From the NCBI RefSeq assembly GCF_001280225.1, contig NZ_CP009253.1:186001-250000 (forward strand): 64,000 nucleotides of DNA. Direction: 5' to 3'. Of the stretch, positions 53,327 through 63,001 are shown piece by piece. Position 1 is the first letter of the stretch; every line of letters starts with the position of its first letter. Both the position numbers and the translations under genes were made by a program. The stretch is from Buchnera aphidicola (Aphis glycines) (GTDB lineage Bacteria; Pseudomonadota; Gammaproteobacteria; Enterobacterales; Enterobacteriaceae). A model generated the notes under the pieces. It did not search any database. It was not told the origin of the DNA and saw only the letters and a program-made list of their open reading frames with translations.

Positions 53327-54691
53327 TTTTTTTATACTCTTTTATTAAATATTCTACAATTGTTTCCATTTTCATATTGCGTGATCCTTTAATTAGAATT
53401 GTAGTGATTTTTTTTCGTGAAATTTTTTCTTTTAATTCTTTCTTTAATAGATGTTTATGTTTTTCTGGAAAATGTTTTCCATTTTTACATATTTTAAAAA
53501 TTTCACGACTATGCTTTCCAAAACTAAAAATATGATCAATATCTGATAAATTAGCAATATTTCCTATGATTTTATGATATAAAATGCTTTTTTCACCTAA
53601 TTCAGCCATATCTCCTACAACTAGTATTTTATAACCTGGCATTTTTTCTAAAATTTTAATTGCTACAATCATAGAAGCAACATTCGAGTTGTATGCATCA
53701 TTAATTAAAGTTTTATTTTCACTCAATTTTATAGATTCTAATCTTCCTGGTATAATCGGAGCTTCTAATAATCCAATTTTAATTTGCTGTAATGGTACAT
53801 TAACTGAAAATGCAAGAGCGCTAGCAGCTAGAGCATTAGATATATTTTGATATCCTATATATGGTAATGTAATGTTTATTTTACCAGCTGGTGTATGCAT
53901 GATAAAACATGTTTGATGTGAATAAATCTTAATATTAGTAACAAAAAAATTACTTTCTTTTTTTTTTCGATAGAAAAATAAAATATTTTTCTATTTTTAA
54001 TTTTTTTTTTCCATTTCGAAAGATGATGGCTGTCTAAATTAATAATTACTATGCTATTATTTTTTAAATAGGAGAATATTTCCGATTTTTCTTTTGATAT
54101 ACCTAGTAATGATTTAAAACCTGCTAAATGCGAATGATAAATATTATTTATTAGTGCTATGTTTGGTTGGGAAATTTTTGAAATGTAACGAATTTCACCA
54201 GGATTATTCGTTCCTAATTCAATTAACCCATATTTATCTGTTGCTTTTAATTTTAATAAAGTAATAGGTACTCCTATGTGATTATTTTCATTGTTTGTTG
54301 TATATATTATATGATGTGTTTTTTGAAGTATAGAAGCTGCCATTTCTTTTACGGAAGTTTTTCCGCAAGATCCAGTAATAGCTAATATTTTCGGTTGAAT
54401 TATATTTCGAAGTAAACTAGCAATCTTTCCTAACGCAATAGTAGTATCTTCAACTATAATATAAGAAATAAAAGATATAATTTTTTTAGTAGTAACGATT
54501 GCACAACATCCTTTCGCCAAAGCTTCTTCGATAAACATATGTCCATCAAATTTATTACCTTTTAATGCAATAAATAATGTATTTGGTAGTATTTTTTTGC
54601 TGTTTATACTGATATGATCTATTGTAATATTTTTTCCATATAGCACACCGTTTGTGATACTAGCAATTTTTTTTAACGACATAGAAATCAT
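53310..54691 (-). CDS. murF: UDP-MurNAc-tripeptide--D-Ala-D-Ala ligase, frameshifted
   Basis: MurF attaches D-Ala-D-Ala to make UDP-MurNAc-pentapeptide. The N-terminal part reads through AITGSCGKTSVKEMAASIL and TNNENNHIGVPITLL to IFYFSIEKKK, where a run of 10 A (plus-strand T 53958-53967) needs one more A to continue as SNFFVTNIKIYSHQTCFIMH into the C-terminal half (NDAYNSNVASMIVAIKIL, LVVGDMAELG). The joined protein is 460 residues (E. coli 452). Both halves are well conserved, so the break is recent or is bypassed by slippage. The start is one base after the murE stop. Confidence 0.94.
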
Positions 54692-54692
54692 G

Positions 54693-56179
54693 TTATTTTT
54701 CCAGTAAATTTAAAATTGTTTCTTGGTCTGAATGGTCAATACGGTGATTACCAATTATTTGATAATTTTCGTGCCCTTTACCAGAAATAAAAATTATATC
54801 ATTAATATTTGATTGAACAAAAACATAAGAAATCGCTTTTTTTCGATTGGGGATAATTATTATTTTTTCTTTTTTTATACAGCCAGCGATAATTTCGTTA
54901 ATAATTATGTTTTGATCTTCATTTCTAGGGTTATCATTAGTAATTATTACTTTATCTGCTATTTTTTCTGCAATTTTACCCATTAAAGGTCGTTTTTTTT
55001 TATCTCTCTCCCCTCCACATCCGAATATACACCATATTTTCTTCTGAGAATATTGCGATTTAATAGAGCTAAGTGCTTGCTTTAAAGCATCAGGAGTATG
55101 AGCATAATCTATAATGCAAATTGGTTTTCTAGAAAAATGAAGTTTTTGCATGCGCCCGTATATTGGTTTAAGTTGAATTGATGTTTTAATTAGATCGGAT
55201 AATTTATAATTCATTTCTAACATACATGCAAGTGCTAATAATAAATTTTCTATATTAAATTTTCCTATTAAACAAGTAGATATCGTACCCGTTCCCCAGC
55301 TAGATTCAAATTGTATATCAGTTTTTCTACTATCAATTTTAATATTAGTTGCATTTATCCATTTTTTAGCATATTTTTTTTGCTTAGAATTTTTAATTGT
55401 TACTGCTACTGTATATTTATTAGGAAAGTTTTTTAACCAGTTTTGTGCATATCTATCATTAGCATTTAATATTATTTTTTTTACTTTGTGATCAGTGAAA
55501 AGAGACAGTTTAGCTAATGCGTACTTTTTCATATTTCCATGATAATCTAAATGATCTTGTGTTAAATTAGTAAATATTGCAATATGAAACGCAATACTTT
55601 TCACGCGGTTCTGCACTAAACCATGCGAAGAAACTTCTATAGTCACTAATTTTACTTGATTTAATACTGAATATAAAAATGATTGTATATCGATAGCCGA
55701 TGAAGTTGTGTTTTTTGTGGGTTTTAAGAAGTTATGAAAACCGTTTCCAAGAGTGCCCATTGTTGCAGTTTTGTTACCTAGTAATTCATTCCACTGATTG
55801 ATTAGTTGTGCTACTGTAGTTTTTCCGTTGGTTCCAGTAATTCCAACTACTTTTAATTGACTGCTTGGTTTACAATAAAATCTTTCAGCTAACATTGAAA
55901 GATTTTTAGCAAGTTCAAAAAAAGATATGACAGGAATATTGTTAATATAATTTATTATCCCATGTTGTTTTTTTTTTTAGTTTCAGATAATACTGCTGTT
56001 ATTTTTTTAGAAATTGCATCAGAAATAAAATCATTTCCGTCTTTTTTCTCGCCTTGTACAGCTATAAACATATCTTGAGATGTTAATTTTCTACTATCTA
56101 AAACTAAATTTTTAATATTTTTTTTCGGAAGATTTTTAACCCAAGGTGATAAAAAATATTTTAAGTTTTTTTCTTTCAT
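54693..56179 (-). CDS. murE: UDP-MurNAc-tripeptide synthetase (DAP-adding), frameshifted
   Basis: MurE adds meso-diaminopimelate to the stem peptide. The N-terminal 71 residues (to VLSETKKK) come from the ATG at 56179; then a run of 11 A (plus-strand T 55968-55978) lacks one A, giving a stop a few codons later. With one more A the protein continues QHGIINYINNIPVISFF into the main part, which has the P-loop GITGTNGKTTVAQL and the DAP-specific DNPRNED motif. Joined length is 495 residues, exactly the E. coli length. The downstream frame alone would miss the uridine-binding N terminus. Confidence 0.95.
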
Positions 56180-56202
56180 TACATTGTATTTAAATTTATT
56201 TT

Positions 56203-57912
56203 TTATAAGTTATCTGGTGTAATATTCGTTTGTTTTAATACTGATATCATGATATTTTTGAAAATTGGAGCAGCAACTGCATTTCCATAATATTTATTTC
56301 CTTTAGGATTATCAATGACAATAATGAGAGCAAATTTCGGATGATTAGTTGGAGCAACACCAGCAGTATAAGCAATATATTTTTTAATATAATATCCATG
56401 AATACCAACTTTTTTTGCTGTACCTGTTTTCATAGAAATATGATACTTTTTTATATCTTTTTGATCAATATTTTCATTTGTTTCTATGGTTTTTTCCATC
56501 ATTTCCAGTACTTCTTTTACATATTTTTCAGGAAAAACTCTTTTTTCATATAATGGATGATTAATCTTAACAATAGATAGTGGTTTATCAATCCCGTAAC
56601 TTCCTATCGTTGTATATAATTTAGCTAATTGTAGTGGTGTAACCATTAATCCATATCCAAAAGAAAATGTTGCTTTATCTAGATTTGATAAGTTTTTCTT
56701 TTTAGGTAAAAATCCTTGGCTTTCTCCAATCAATCCTAAATTAGTTTTCCGACCTAATCCAAATTGTAAATATGCATTAATTAAATTTTGGCTTTTTATA
56801 GAAAGTGCAATTTTTGATACACCAACATTACTAGATTTTTGTAATATTCCAGTAATGTCTAATTTTTCATGATATGATACATCTTTAATTTGATGTTTTT
56901 GAACAAAAAAAGGTTTAGTGTTAATTACTGAATTGCGTTTAATAACACCTTCTTTTAAGCCTTCCATAATAACTATAGGCTTCACTGTAGAACCTGGTTC
57001 AAAAATATCTGCAATCGCTCGATTTCTAAAATTTTTTGACATCGTATATTGTTTTTCATTTGGATTATATGCAGGGCTGGTTGCCATTGATAATATTTCT
57101 CCAGTTTCAATCTTAACTAATACAGCAATTCCAAAATCTGCGTTGCTTTTGTTGACACCTTCACATAACTTTTGGTAAGTAATAGTTTGTATTTCTTTAT
57201 CAATGCTTAATATTAAATTTTTAGAATTAAATTTTTGAATTAAAGGTTCATTTTCAATAACATGACCTTGGTTATCTTTTCTTATTTTTCTTTTTCCTGG
57301 TTTGCCTATCAAGTAACTATCAAAACTTTTTTCAACACCTTCTATTCCTTCATCATCTATATTATTAAATCCAATTAGTTGTGCAGCAATTTTCCCAGAA
57401 GGATAATAACGTTTTCCTTCTTCTGTTAAATATATACCAGGTAATTTTAGTTCTTTAATATATTCACCAATTTCAGGAGTAATTTGACGTGCTAAATAAA
57501 TAAATTTTAAATTTTTGTTAAAATTTGCATGAAAAACAATTTTTTTTAATGGAATAGATAGAATATCAGACAATGCTTGCCATCTTATATCATTTTCAAT
57601 ATCTATATCTTGATGAATCATACTAGGGTCTATGAAAACTGCATTTACTGGAACAGTAACAGCTAATGGATAACTAAGTCTATCATTGATAATACCTCTG
57701 GTATTTATTACAGGTTGTATTCTCAATGTTCTACGGTCTCCTTCATATGAAAGTTTTTTTGAATTAATCACTTGAATAAACATTGTACGTGATGTTAAGA
57801 TAATCAAAAATGATAAAACAATGATACATAACGCTATAAAACGCCAATTTATGTAATTTTTTTTTCTTGTTTTTTTTTGCTTAAATAATTTTGTATTTTT
57901 TTTAATTTGCAT
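56203..57912 (-). CDS. ftsI: Penicillin-binding protein 3 (septal transpeptidase)
   Basis: FtsI crosslinks septal peptidoglycan together with FtsW. It has one N-terminal membrane helix ([17 protein letters not shown]), a pedestal domain, and the transpeptidase with active-site [15 protein letters not shown] (SxxK), KSSNVG (SxN) and MKTGTAKK (KTG). It has 569 residues against 588 in E. coli. The frame is complete. With mrcB decayed, it is the only transpeptidase visible here. Confidence 0.96.
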   Translation of the reverse strand: MQIKKNTKLFKQKKTRKKNYINWRFIALCIIVLSFLIILTSRTMFIQVINSKKLSYEGDRRTLRIQPVINTRGIINDRLSYPLAVTVPVNAVFIDPSMIHQDIDIENDIRWQALSDILSIPLKKIVFHANFNKNLKFIYLARQITPEIGEYIKELKLPGIYLTEEGKRYYPSGKIAAQLIGFNNIDDEGIEGVEKSFDSYLIGKPGKRKIRKDNQGHVIENEPLIQKFNSKNLILSIDKEIQTITYQKLCEGVNKSNADFGIAVLVKIETGEILSMATSPAYNPNEKQYTMSKNFRNRAIADIFEPGSTVKPIVIMEGLKEGVIKRNSVINTKPFFVQKHQIKDVSYHEKLDITGILQKSSNVGVSKIALSIKSQNLINAYLQFGLGRKTNLGLIGESQGFLPKKKNLSNLDKATFSFGYGLMVTPLQLAKLYTTIGSYGIDKPLSIVKINHPLYEKRVFPEKYVKEVLEMMEKTIETNENIDQKDIKKYHISMKTGTAKKVGIHGYYIKKYIAYTAGVAPTNHPKFALIIVIDNPKGNKYYGNAVAAPIFKNIMISVLKQTNITPDNL

Positions 57913-58005
57913 TTTATAATTATTTTTTTTCCAAAATTTTTAAAAAATTTAGTGTATTATATATTTTATTAAAATATTTTTTATTTTAAAATAATTAAAT
58001 ATTTT

Positions 58006-58254
58006 TTAATTAATTACAGGTATAGATAGAGTATTTTTTTCAATAATTAAATTTCTCCATTCATCATTTTTTTTTTTTCTCTCTATACGTAATTTTTCTT
58101 CTTCAGCAATTAACATTCTAGTTTTATAAACTACTATTACAATAGAATTAGCGGATAATATTATTGCAAACAAAAGAATTAAGTGTATTTTCCCATGTAA
58201 AAGCAAGTCATTTTTGATAATTATCGGTAAATCGTAATGTTGTTTTTTATTCAT
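58006..58254 (-). CDS. ftsL: Cell division protein FtsL, C-terminally short
   Basis: FtsL is a bitopic divisome protein that links FtsB/FtsQ to FtsWI. A short cytoplasmic part precedes one membrane helix ([21 protein letters not shown], about residues 22-42), then a coiled coil ([20 protein letters not shown]) that matches the E. coli heptads well. It ends at 82 residues, about 28 short of the E. coli alignment, so the C-terminal periplasmic part is missing. It overlaps rsmH by 8 bases. 93 bp separate it from ftsI. Confidence 0.88.
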   Translation of the reverse strand: MNKKQHYDLPIIIKNDLLLHGKIHLILLFAIILSANSIVIVVYKTRMLIAEEEKLRIERKKKNDEWRNLIIEKNTLSIPVIN

Positions 58255-59191
58255 ATTTTTTTAATTCTGCTGTACGTAATATAGAACTGCGAGATTTAGG
58301 ATTTTTTTGAATTTCTTCATAAGTTGGTAATATTCTATGTATAATTTTTAATTTACAAATTTTTAGTTTATCTATTTCTTTTTCTGTTATAGGCATACCA
58401 TATGGAACTGATGCTTTTACGCTATGTTTCACCATGAATTTTTTAATTATTCTATCCTCTAACGAATGAAAACTAATCACTGTAATACGTCCACCTGGTT
58501 TTAATATTTTTAACGAATCTTCTAATGCATTACTAATTGCTTTTAACTCTTGATTAATATAAATTCTAATTGCTTGAAAAGTACGTCTGGCTGGATGTTT
58601 AAAAGCATTTTTTTTTGGTATTGCTTTGTTGATAATATTTACTAATTCTAAAGTTTCTGTTATTTTTTTTGTTCTATTATAGTCTTTAATTGCATATGCA
58701 ATTTTTTTCGCAAAGCGTTCTTCTCCAAATTTTTTTAAAACAAAAATAATTTTTTTAGTGCTCGCTTGAACAATCCAATCTGATGCTTTGATTCCACAAG
58801 TTTGATTCATTCGCATATCTAGAGGTCCATTTTTTTTAAATGAAAATCCTCTTTTATAATCCTCTATTTGAGATGAAGATATTCCTAAATCAAATAATAT
58901 TCCATCTACTTTGTTAATAATTTTTTCAGATTTAGCATAATTTAAAATTCTTGAAAAACTATCATGTTTTATATAAAATCGTTTATCTTGAATTTTTCGT
59001 CCTATTAATACAGAGTTTACGTCTTGATCAATAGCATATAATTTTCCATTTTTTCCTAGCTTTTTTAAAATTGCTGTAGAATGTCCACCCATTCCAAATG
59101 TACTATCAATATAAATGCCGTTTTTTTGTATTTTTAATGAGTCAATTAATTCTTTTTTCATTACAGGAATATGTTTTGTATTTTGATTCAT
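58247..59191 (-). CDS. rsmH: 16S rRNA m4C1402 methyltransferase
   Basis: RsmH (MraW) methylates N4 of C1402 in 16S rRNA. The SAM-binding motif [48 protein letters not shown] and [19 protein letters not shown] are intact. It has 314 residues (E. coli 313). It is the first gene of the dcw cluster here; mraZ, which precedes it in E. coli, is absent. Confidence 0.96.
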   Translation of the reverse strand: MNQNTKHIPVMKKELIDSLKIQKNGIYIDSTFGMGGHSTAILKKLGKNGKLYAIDQDVNSVLIGRKIQDKRFYIKHDSFSRILNYAKSEKIINKVDGILFDLGISSSQIEDYKRGFSFKKNGPLDMRMNQTCGIKASDWIVQASTKKIIFVLKKFGEERFAKKIAYAIKDYNRTKKITETLELVNIINKAIPKKNAFKHPARRTFQAIRIYINQELKAISNALEDSLKILKPGGRITVISFHSLEDRIIKKFMVKHSVKASVPYGMPITEKEIDKLKICKLKIIHRILPTYEEIQKNPKSRSSILRTAELKKYE

Positions 59192-59222
59192 AGTGGAATT
59201 TTATAAGATTTAAATGAAATAG

Positions 59223-59258
59223 AAACATGATCATTGTAAAATATCAATGACCATGTTT
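59223..59258 (-). terminator. Terminator hairpin between ilvH and rsmH
   Basis: Arms 59223-59236 and 59245-59258 give 14 pairs around an 8-base loop. One pair is A-C in plus-strand RNA but G-U in minus-strand RNA, so it is a full stem only for the ilvIH transcript. U-rich sequence follows in the minus direction. Confidence 0.7.
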
Positions 59259-59297
59259 GATGAATAATAAAATTTTGATAAATGCGTTCTGTTTCAA

Positions 59298-59771
59298 TTA
59301 CCCTCGAGAAATACCTACTATTCCCGATCGAGTCATTTCAATAACTTCAGATATATTTCTAATGATTTTAAGAAAAGAATCTAATTTTTTTGTTGTTCCT
59401 GAGAGTTGTAGTACATATGTGGTTGACGTCATATCCACAATTTGACCTCTAAAAATCTCAGTAATATGTTTGATATCATTTTTACAATTATTTGTTTGTA
59501 CTTTTATTAGCATAATTTCACGTTCTATATGAGATGTTTGCTCAATTTTTATAACTCTTAAAACGTCAATTAATTTGTGTAGTTGTTTTTCAATTTGTTC
59601 AATAGATTTTTCGTTGCCCATTGTTTGTATAGTCATTTTTGACAAAGAAGAATCTTCTGTCGGAGCTACTGTAACTGTTTCTATATTGTAGCCTCTTTGT
59701 GCAAATAAACCTATAACACGCGACAATGCACCTGATTCATTTTCTAAGAGAATAGATAAAATTCTTCGCAT
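59298..59771 (-). CDS. ilvH: Acetolactate synthase III, regulatory subunit
   Basis: IlvH binds valine through its ACT domain and activates IlvI. The ACT domain begins at residue 1 ([35 protein letters not shown]), followed by the C-terminal domain ([20 protein letters not shown] segment). It has 157 residues (E. coli 163). It is 7 bp after the ilvI stop. The glycine and asparagine region associated with valine binding ([12 protein letters not shown]) looks ancestral, so feedback control may remain. Confidence 0.95.
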   Translation of the reverse strand: MRRILSILLENESGALSRVIGLFAQRGYNIETVTVAPTEDSSLSKMTIQTMGNEKSIEQIEKQLHKLIDVLRVIKIEQTSHIEREIMLIKVQTNNCKNDIKHITEIFRGQIVDMTSTTYVLQLSGTTKKLDSFLKIIRNISEVIEMTRSGIVGISRG

Positions 59772-59778
59772 ATTTTTA

Positions 59779-61494
59779 TTAGAAAACCTCTTTTTTCCTT
59801 AACCACATTTCATTCATACCTCCTCCTTGAACTTGCATAGGATAAACGTGTTCAGTAGTGTCTATTTGGATATCTAAAAAAACTAAATTTCCTTCAGATA
59901 ATTTTTTTAATGCCAATATTAATTGTTTTTCTAAATTTTCTAATTTCTCTATACGTAATCCAATATGCCCATATGATTCCACTAATTTTACAAAATCTGG
60001 AAGCGAGTCCATATATGAATGAGAGTGTCTTCCAGAATAGATCATGTCTTGCCACTGTTTCACCATGCCTAAAGCGGAATTATTTAAATTTAATATTAAA
60101 ATAGACAAATCGTATTGTTTTGCAGTTGATAATTCTTGAATGTTCATTTGAATGCTACCATCACCTGTAACACAAATTACAGTGGCTTTAGGTATCGCTA
60201 ATTTTACTCCTAAGGCTGCAGGTAATCCAAATCCCATAGTTCCTAACCCGCCGGAATTAATCCAACGTCTAGGTTTGTTAAATCTATAATACAACGCTGT
60301 AAACATTTGATGTTGACCAACATCGGAAGTAATAAAACATTTTCCTTTAGTCAGTTTAAAGATAGTTTCAATAACATGTTGAGGTTTTATGTGCGTATGG
60401 TTTATGTTGTATTCTAAGCTTTTTGTTTGTTTCCATTCTTCGATAGTATTCCACCATTTTTCCAAAGAGTGAATTTTTTTTTCTTTCTCTAGTAACTTGA
60501 TTAATTCTTTTAAAACATATTTTGCATCACCTACTATTGGTATATCTGCTAGGACAGTTTTAGAAATAGATGTCGGATCAATGTCAATATGTAAAATAGT
60601 AGCATTTGGACAGTATTTTTTTAGGTTGTTTGTTGTTCGATCATCAAATCGTACTCCTATTGCAAAAATAACATCCGAATGATGCATAGCCATATTTGCT
60701 TCGTAGGTTCCATGCATACCTAACATAGAAATACTTTGAGGGTGACTACCTGGGAAACCTCCTAATCCCATTAAAGACGTGGTAACAGGACAGTGAGTTT
60801 TTTCTGCAAATTGTATCAACTCATTACTACTATTAGAACTAATAACTCCACCACCTGCATAAATCACAGGCTTTTTTGCTTTTAATAGTATGCTTAATGC
60901 TTTTTTTATTTGTTTTTGATGGCCCTTAGTAGTTGGTTGATACGACCGTATATACACGTTTTTAGGCCATATAAATTCTGACTTACTTTTGTTTCTTAAA
61001 ACATCTTTAGGTAAATCAATAACTACCGGACCAGGACGTCCTGTAGATGCTATCCAAAAAGCTTTTTTAAAAATATTAGGTATGTCTTCAGTTTTTTTAA
61101 CTAAAAAACTATGTTTTACTATCGGTCGAGAAATTCCAATCATATCGCATTCTTGAAATGCATCATATCCAATCAAAGATGATGCTACCTGACCTGAAAT
61201 AACGACCATTGGAATTGAATCCATATAAGCTGTAGCAATTCCAGTAATCGCATTAGTAGCACCTGGCCCAGAAGTGACCAAAACTACACCTATTTTTCCA
61301 GTAGATCTAGCATATCCATCAGCCATATGAGTTGCTGCTTGTTCATGCCTTACTAAGATATGTTCAATTCCACCAATAGTTTTTAGAGCATCATAAATAT
61401 CTAGTACTGCACCACCAGGATAACCAAATATATGTTGTATTCCCTGATTAATTAATGATCTAATAACCATTTCGGCTCCTGATAATATTTCCAT
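59779..61494 (-). CDS. ilvI: Acetolactate synthase III, catalytic subunit
   Basis: IlvI makes acetolactate or acetohydroxybutyrate for valine, leucine and isoleucine, which Buchnera supplies to its host. The ThDP glutamate is in [13 protein letters not shown] and [19 protein letters not shown]; the ThDP-binding motif is [17 protein letters not shown] with NLNN. It has 571 residues (E. coli 574). The ribosome site is unusually strong for this window: GGAGGGG 4 bases before the ATG. First gene of ilvIH. Confidence 0.97.
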   Translation of the reverse strand: MEILSGAEMVIRSLINQGIQHIFGYPGGAVLDIYDALKTIGGIEHILVRHEQAATHMADGYARSTGKIGVVLVTSGPGATNAITGIATAYMDSIPMVVISGQVASSLIGYDAFQECDMIGISRPIVKHSFLVKKTEDIPNIFKKAFWIASTGRPGPVVIDLPKDVLRNKSKSEFIWPKNVYIRSYQPTTKGHQKQIKKALSILLKAKKPVIYAGGGVISSNSSNELIQFAEKTHCPVTTSLMGLGGFPGSHPQSISMLGMHGTYEANMAMHHSDVIFAIGVRFDDRTTNNLKKYCPNATILHIDIDPTSISKTVLADIPIVGDAKYVLKELIKLLEKEKKIHSLEKWWNTIEEWKQTKSLEYNINHTHIKPQHVIETIFKLTKGKCFITSDVGQHQMFTALYYRFNKPRRWINSGGLGTMGFGLPAALGVKLAIPKATVICVTGDGSIQMNIQELSTAKQYDLSILILNLNNSALGMVKQWQDMIYSGRHSHSYMDSLPDFVKLVESYGHIGLRIEKLENLEKQLILALKKLSEGNLVFLDIQIDTTEHVYPMQVQGGGMNEMWLRKKEVF

Positions 61495-61710
61495 TTTCCC
61501 CTCCAGGATGCTATTTTATTAGGGTTATTCCTAGTTTTTATTTGTAATTTATCCTGATAGTTTATCTAGATAAAGTAAGAATAATATAATTTAAAAAAAT
61601 AATTAATTTTGATTAATATTTTATTATTGCAAATATATTAAATATTATCAATCAATTGAAATCAATTAAAATAATTATATATTTTATTAAAATTATATTT
61701 TTTAAGGTAC

Positions 61711-62745
61711 TTATTTTAAAAATAAAAATTTTTTAAATTGAGGCGAAATCCATGTGACAAAAATATCTTTCTTTTTGGTGATTAAACAAACAGCTAAATT
61801 TTCAGTGATAGATAATTTTTTAGCCTTTTTAACACCCAATAAGAGCAACCCAGTATCCCAACTATCTGCTTCTAACGCATGAGAAGATATTACACTTACA
61901 GATACTAAATTATTTTTTATAGGTATACCACTTTCAGGATCAATAATATGTGAAATGTTTTTTTCATGGATCATATAATAATTGAGATAAGTTCCAGATG
62001 TGCTAATAGATTTATTTTTTAGGTAAATAAGTAATTGAATGAGTTGTTTTTTATCAGTAGGTTTTTGAATTGCAATAATTTTTGGCTTTCTTTCGTTATT
62101 CATTTCGACTAAAACTGTGCCTCCTATTGAAATTGTATAATTTTTAATTCCTGTTTGTTTCAGAATGCATGATAAATGATCTACAGCAAATCCTTCACCT
62201 AGTGTAGAAAGATTTATTTTTATATCTATATTTTTTTTTAAATATGTGCCATGTGAATTATTAACAATTTGCAAATGCTCAATTCCTGAAAGATTTATGT
62301 TTTGTTTTATTATCTTCATTGAAGGATAATTATGAGGTTTTTTTTCAGTTCCAAATCCCCATATATTTATTAAATTACCAATAGTTATATCTAGTTTTCC
62401 GTCGGTTTTTTGGTGAATATTTAACGCTGTTAAAATAATTTTTAAAAATTTTTTATTAATTTTTAATAATGTATTTGTTTTTAATTGATTAAATTTATAA
62501 ACTAAAGATTTTTTTTTCCAAGGAGATAGGTCTTGTTCATCTAAATCTAAATTTTTTTGTATTAATTTTTTTAGATTTTTTATGTTTTTTATTTTCATAT
62601 TGGGAATTTTTACTTGCCAGTAGGTTCCCATTGTTTTTCCTTTTAATTCTATTGTTTTTTTTATCATGTCACTTTTATTTGGATATATTATATAAAAAAA
62701 CATTAGCAAACATAAAAAAATATTGATCATCTTATTAAACATCAT
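61711..62745 (-). CDS. apbE: FAD:protein FMN transferase
   Basis: ApbE attaches FMN covalently to threonines of proteins such as NqrC and RnfG in the periplasm. An N-terminal hydrophobic segment (MINIFLCLLMFFYIIYP) serves as signal or anchor, but I see no clear lipobox, unlike the lipoprotein form of E. coli. Conserved motifs are GKTMGTYWQVKIP, NLSTLGEGFAVD, ISIGGTVLVEMN and HIIDPESGIPI. It has 344 residues (E. coli 351). Likely clients (Rnf or Nqr subunits) are not in this window. 216 bp of A+T-rich spacer precedes ilvI on the low side. Confidence 0.93.
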   Translation of the reverse strand: MMFNKMINIFLCLLMFFYIIYPNKSDMIKKTIELKGKTMGTYWQVKIPNMKIKNIKNLKKLIQKNLDLDEQDLSPWKKKSLVYKFNQLKTNTLLKINKKFLKIILTALNIHQKTDGKLDITIGNLINIWGFGTEKKPHNYPSMKIIKQNINLSGIEHLQIVNNSHGTYLKKNIDIKINLSTLGEGFAVDHLSCILKQTGIKNYTISIGGTVLVEMNNERKPKIIAIQKPTDKKQLIQLLIYLKNKSISTSGTYLNYYMIHEKNISHIIDPESGIPIKNNLVSVSVISSHALEADSWDTGLLLLGVKKAKKLSITENLAVCLITKKKDIFVTWISPQFKKFLFLK

Positions 62746-62848
62746 AAATGAAAAACCATTATTTTAAATTTAAAAAATATTTTGTATGAAAATTTTTTAT
62801 GTATATTTATTTATATTAACTAGTAATAAGTATTTGTAAAATTATAAT

Positions 62849-62876
62849 CTTGAATTATTTTTTGGTATTTTCATTT
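62849..62876 (+). promoter_or_regulatory. Possible heat-shock (sigma-32) promoter for htrA
   Basis: CTTGAA at 62849-62854 matches the sigma-32 -35 element; 14 bases later TTTCATTT (62869-62876) is a degenerate match to CCCCATNT. It lies in the 256-bp spacer between divergent apbE and htrA. It would make sense if the extracytoplasmic sigma factor that drives htrA in E. coli is absent. The match may be due to chance. Confidence 0.35.
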
Positions 62877-63001
62877 TCTAAGAGCGATGGAGTTAATCAA
62901 TCATGAAGTGTATACTGAAATTTAATTTTAATTAAAAATTTTGGGTTTTGCTCGTTTTTTTATCTATTTAAGATTAGACTGTATTTTATGAGAAAGAAAT
63001 A

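Noticed and set aside
53958-55978. murE and murF as four separate genes
   Set aside because: Pieces join exactly at A tracts into single family-length proteins, so each is one frameshifted gene.
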